From: Methanobacteriota archaeon
GTDB taxonomy: Archaea; Thermoplasmatota; Poseidoniia; Poseidoniales; Poseidoniaceae
DNA length: 7,394 bases
Assembly: GCA_011525095.1 (NCBI GenBank)
Contig: WTIV01000145.1
Location: forward strand, 11,385-18,778
Direction of reading: 5' to 3'
Both the position numbers and the translations under genes were made by a program. Below the pieces are notes generated by a model. That model made no database searches. It was given only the letters and a program-made list of their open reading frames with translations, and had not been told where the DNA came from. This document shows, one piece after another, positions 5,118-7,394 of this stretch. Within the stretch, counting starts at the first letter, position 1. Each line of letters starts with the position of its first letter.

Positions 5118-7394
5118 TTACATTTGATTATGTTTGTTTACAGTGTCTTCCTGTTGCATATACTGATGACCGTAATGCTGCCACTGCTCCATTGTCCAGC
5201 CAGTAGGAAGGCCACCTTCTGGAAGTGGTAAAGTCTCCATTGTGCTTTCCGGCTGTTTAATGTCTACGTCTTCACTTCTGAACATGTCCGTAGATGGTGC
5301 TTCCATTGGAGCGATTATTTCGGGCAAATCGTCAGCTTCCCAAACGGACTCTTTCTTTTTCTGTCCACGCTTCAGGAAGAATACAATCGCAGCAATTCCA
5401 ATTGAAATACCCAATAATTGGAAGAATGGATTCGCACCCTCTCCTGCAAGAGATTCAACAACCTGTTCGAGTGCTGTCATATCGGGCGAATCTACCTCAA
5501 TAACGACGCTTTTGCTACTTGGTCTGAGTATTTCCTCGTCCCAAGCGATTGCCTTGATTTCAAATTTACCAGCCCTTGGGAATTCGTAGTCAACGATAGT
5601 TCCAACCAAGTCTGCATCGTTATCTTTGATGCCATCTCCGTCGCTATCTACAGAGCAATCGACATCCCATACAACGGTTAGGTATTCTTTGTCAATTGGT
5701 GAATCACGGGTTGCTGATGCGTCTAGTTTTACACTCTCTCCTGCAATCGCTTTACTCGGGGCGTTGACCATAACCAATGGTGGGAGGTTGAGAACAGTTA
5801 CCGAGGCAGATGACGAATTCCTTGCTCCATTATCATCGGTCGCGTGGAATACCACATTGTAAACCCCCGAGTTTTGCCACGACCAAGTGAGGTTTGCTCC
5901 CTCAATATCACAGTCGTCATCTGCAGAGCCAATGCCATCGGTGTCTGCTCCGGGGTCTGTGTCCCAACAGACGATTAGAGATTCCATGTCTGATGGAGTA
6001 TCCCATGCGACTCCTGACAGAGTGAAACTTTGCCCCTCTGCAACAGCCATTACTTCCGGAAGTTCTTCGATTTGAGGCTCTAGGTTTTGAACATCCACCC
6101 ATCTCTCGACCCATCCGCTTTCTTCTCCTTCTGAGTCGATTGCTTTGACTAGGACTGTTTTCATTCCAGCATCATTCCATACCATCGGTACCCTAGATTC
6201 TCTACCGTCAGTCTTGAACCCGAATGACCATTCGTAACTCAAATCTGTCAAATCATCGATGGAATCTTCTGCTCGAGCTGATAATTCGATTTCTTGATCT
6301 TCTTGAATTTGCCAAGTTAGTTGGGCCCCAGCATCGATTAGGTTGTCGTTCTCGTCCCACATTGTTACAGCAACATCGTGAGGTGCTATATTCGTAAATT
6401 CAATATTTATCGAAGCATAGGTTTGGTTTCCATCGTCATCGGTTCCAACAGCGGTGAATGTTTGCAGACCTTCTTCCCACGCTGTAGTCGTGCAAACTCG
6501 CGTGTAGTAGCCTTCCTCACAATTTACCGTTGGCCAGTGAATGTCGACCAAACCAGGCCAAGCATCCTCGGAGTCTGAATCATTTGCGAAGACATAGAGA
6601 GTTACAGGGTGTTCTACCTTGACTTGTGAGCGTTGTGATGTGATTGAGACGCTTGGTGCTCGGTTTAGAATTTCAAATTCGATTGAATCTGTAGTCTCAT
6701 CTCCTTCTTCATCGTATACCGTGACTAAAATCGAGTATATCCCATCGTCTATCCAAGTCCAGTTAACAGAACATCCATCTCTCATAATTTTCTGATTCGC
6801 AGTAGTTCTGCTTCCATCATCATACTCAATGTTGAACTCACACCAAACATCTCCGCCATCCTCGTCATAGGAAGCAGATGCGTCGATGAGGATTTTTTCG
6901 TTGGTCCACGTGGATTTGTTTTCTGCAACAAAAGTAGGAGCACTGCCAACGAAAATCGAAAGGACGCCGACGTCGTTGCTTGAATTAGCGTCGTTCGTGT
7001 TTACCGATTGCTTGTCAACCTCATACTCTACTGTGATATTTTCAATGCTAGAATTAATGTCAATAACCCACTCCATTTCAAAAATAAATTGCTCATAAAA
7101 TGCTAGAGCAGGAAGGGACTCTGCAATCTCATACCCATCCGGGTAGGTTATGTGAACTGTTGTGGGTGCACTGGTTGTAACCCCTCTATTGTATACTGGT
7201 AGTTGGATCCCTAAAACGTCACCAGGAAGAACATTGAATCCAGATATTGAGTTCAATGTAGTTAGTTCACCACTTCTGTTGCGTAAGATGCTTGCTCTCT
7301 CAAGACCTGCTACTAAATCCAAACCTACTATGTTCTCGTCTAGAGTTATTGTTGCTACTCCGTACATACTTCCACTAACAGCAACGATTCCATG
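5118..7394 (-). CDS. PKD-repeat cell-surface protein, N-terminus cut by window edge
   Basis: The frame is open to the right edge, so the ATG at 7367 is internal: the nine codons before it (HGIVAVSGS) align with NGVIIWDPVN in the downstream paralogue. Counting from the edge, 758 residues are visible. They hold a CARDB-like domain (about 30-150), PKD/Ig-like domains at 152-245, 247-337, 339-437, 438-537 and 539-635, a transmembrane helix at 657-674 followed by KRGQKKK, and an 84-residue cytoplasmic tail with LPTGWTMEQWQHYGHQYM at 729-746. Cysteine pairs C185/C208, C292/C301 and C476/C495 match pairs in the paralogue; C580 has no partner. DxDxDG loops occur at 484-496 and 583-595. The alignment predicts roughly 400 more residues upstream, including a signal peptide, for a total near 1150. 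It ends with TAA 20 bases before the next gene, so the two are probably co-transcribed. No enzymatic motif is visible; a structural or adhesive surface role is likely. Confidence 0.88.
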   Translation of the reverse strand, partial: HGIVAVSGSMYGVATITLDENIVGLDLVAGLERASILRNRSGELTTLNSISGFNVLPGDVLGIQLPVYNRGVTTSAPTTVHITYPDGYEIAESLPALAFYEQFIFEMEWVIDINSSIENITVEYEVDKQSVNTNDANSSNDVGVLSIFVGSAPTFVAENKSTWTNEKILIDASASYDEDGGDVWCEFNIEYDDGSRTTANQKIMRDGCSVNWTWIDDGIYSILVTVYDEEGDETTDSIEFEILNRAPSVSITSQRSQVKVEHPVTLYVFANDSDSEDAWPGLVDIHWPTVNCEEGYYTRVCTTTAWEEGLQTFTAVGTDDDGNQTYASINIEFTNIAPHDVAVTMWDENDNLIDAGAQLTWQIQEDQEIELSARAEDSIDDLTDLSYEWSFGFKTDGRESRVPMVWNDAGMKTVLVKAIDSEGEESGWVERWVDVQNLEPQIEELPEVMAVAEGQSFTLSGVAWDTPSDMESLIVCWDTDPGADTDGIGSADDDCDIEGANLTWSWQNSGVYNVVFHATDDNGARNSSSASVTVLNLPPLVMVNAPSKAIAGESVKLDASATRDSPIDKEYLTVVWDVDCSVDSDGDGIKDNDADLVGTIVDYEFPRAGKFEIKAIAWDEEILRPSSKSVVIEVDSPDMTALEQVVESLAGEGANPFFQLLGISIGIAAIVFFLKRGQKKKESVWEADDLPEIIAPMEAPSTDMFRSEDVDIKQPESTMETLPLPEGGLPTGWTMEQWQHYGHQYMQQEDTVNKHNQM
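5157..5210 (-). other. Cytoplasmic tail motif LPxGWTMEQWxxYGxQY (second copy)
   Basis: Visible residues 729-746 read LPTGWTMEQWQHYGHQYM, close to the C-terminus and after the transmembrane helix. Eleven or more positions are identical to the copy in the adjacent paralogue, including the full GWTMEQW core. Here the motif is followed by only twelve residues (QQEDTVNKHNQM), so it is nearly C-terminal. Confidence 0.8.
5610..5648 (-). other. Thrombospondin-type-3-like calcium loop DSDGDGIKDNDAD
   Basis: Visible residues 583-595 of the truncated surface protein read DSDGDGIKDNDAD, a close match to the TSP3-type pattern DxDxDGxxDxxD. It lies in the last PKD-like domain before the membrane. The corresponding domain of the paralogue reads DDPNTEGATQDG and lacks the pattern, so this loop was gained or lost after duplication. 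Calcium binding is inferred. Confidence 0.55.
5907..5945 (-). other. Calcium-binding-like DxDG loop within the fourth PKD-like domain
   Basis: Visible residues 484-496 read DTDGIGSADDDCD, framed by C476 (in CWDTD) and C495. It corresponds position for position with the loop in the fourth PKD-like domain of the downstream paralogue. The third ligand position is I488 instead of D or N, so binding could be weaker than in a canonical loop. This is inference from the pattern. Confidence 0.45.

Noticed and set aside
3794..5206. Plus-strand open frames at 3794..4027, 4654..4872 and 4964..5206
   Set aside because: All are antisense to well-supported coding sequence and show no motif or start signal; 4964..5206 runs across the boundary between two real genes.
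5242..7098. Plus-strand open frames, and the minus-strand frame at 5917..6114, inside the truncated surface-protein gene
   Set aside because: They are shadows of the PKD-repeat frame, which explains the region with aligned domains, cysteines and a membrane helix.
7365..7367. ATG at 7367 as the start of the truncated surface protein
   Set aside because: The frame stays open to the window edge and the upstream codons align with the paralogue. A start here would also leave an exported protein without a signal peptide.
1..7394. CRISPR array, tRNA, rRNA, insertion sequence or attachment site
   Set aside because: No regularly spaced repeats, cloverleaf, transposase motif or flanking direct repeats were seen; nearly every base lies in the four coding regions.

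Overview
The window most resembles a planktonic euryarchaeon of the Marine Group II (Poseidoniales) or Marine Group III type. Three things suggest this: an archaeal TATA-box promoter in front of an apparently leaderless gene, an archaeal-type SepF-like protein, and two large secreted PKD-repeat proteins whose cytoplasmic tails end in an LPxGWTMEQWxxYGxQY motif, which I associate from memory with surface proteins of marine Thermoplasmatota. The taxonomic call is inference; no rRNA or other phylogenetic marker is present.

All four genes lie on the minus strand and coding density is very high; the gaps are only 20, 3 and 52 bases. In transcription order (right to left): (1) 7394..5118, a PKD-repeat surface protein whose N-terminus lies outside the window; (2) 5097..1471, a complete 1208-residue paralogue of it, with signal peptide, CARDB-like domain, five PKD/Ig-like domains, one transmembrane helix and a Q/P-rich cytoplasmic tail; (3) 1467..841, a SepF-like cell-division protein with an N-terminal membrane-targeting peptide and a long disordered linker; (4) 788..1, a polytopic membrane protein cut by the left edge of the window, with its own promoter.

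Genes 1 to 3 look like one transcription unit. It joins two exported, probably glycosylated and disulfide-stabilised cell-surface proteins to a likely membrane anchor of FtsZ. A physical or regulatory link between the surface proteins, through their conserved cytoplasmic tails, and the division machinery is a testable inference and the most interesting idea here. I saw no mobile element, CRISPR array, RNA gene or sign of recent transfer, and there is no gene-free stretch longer than 52 bases.
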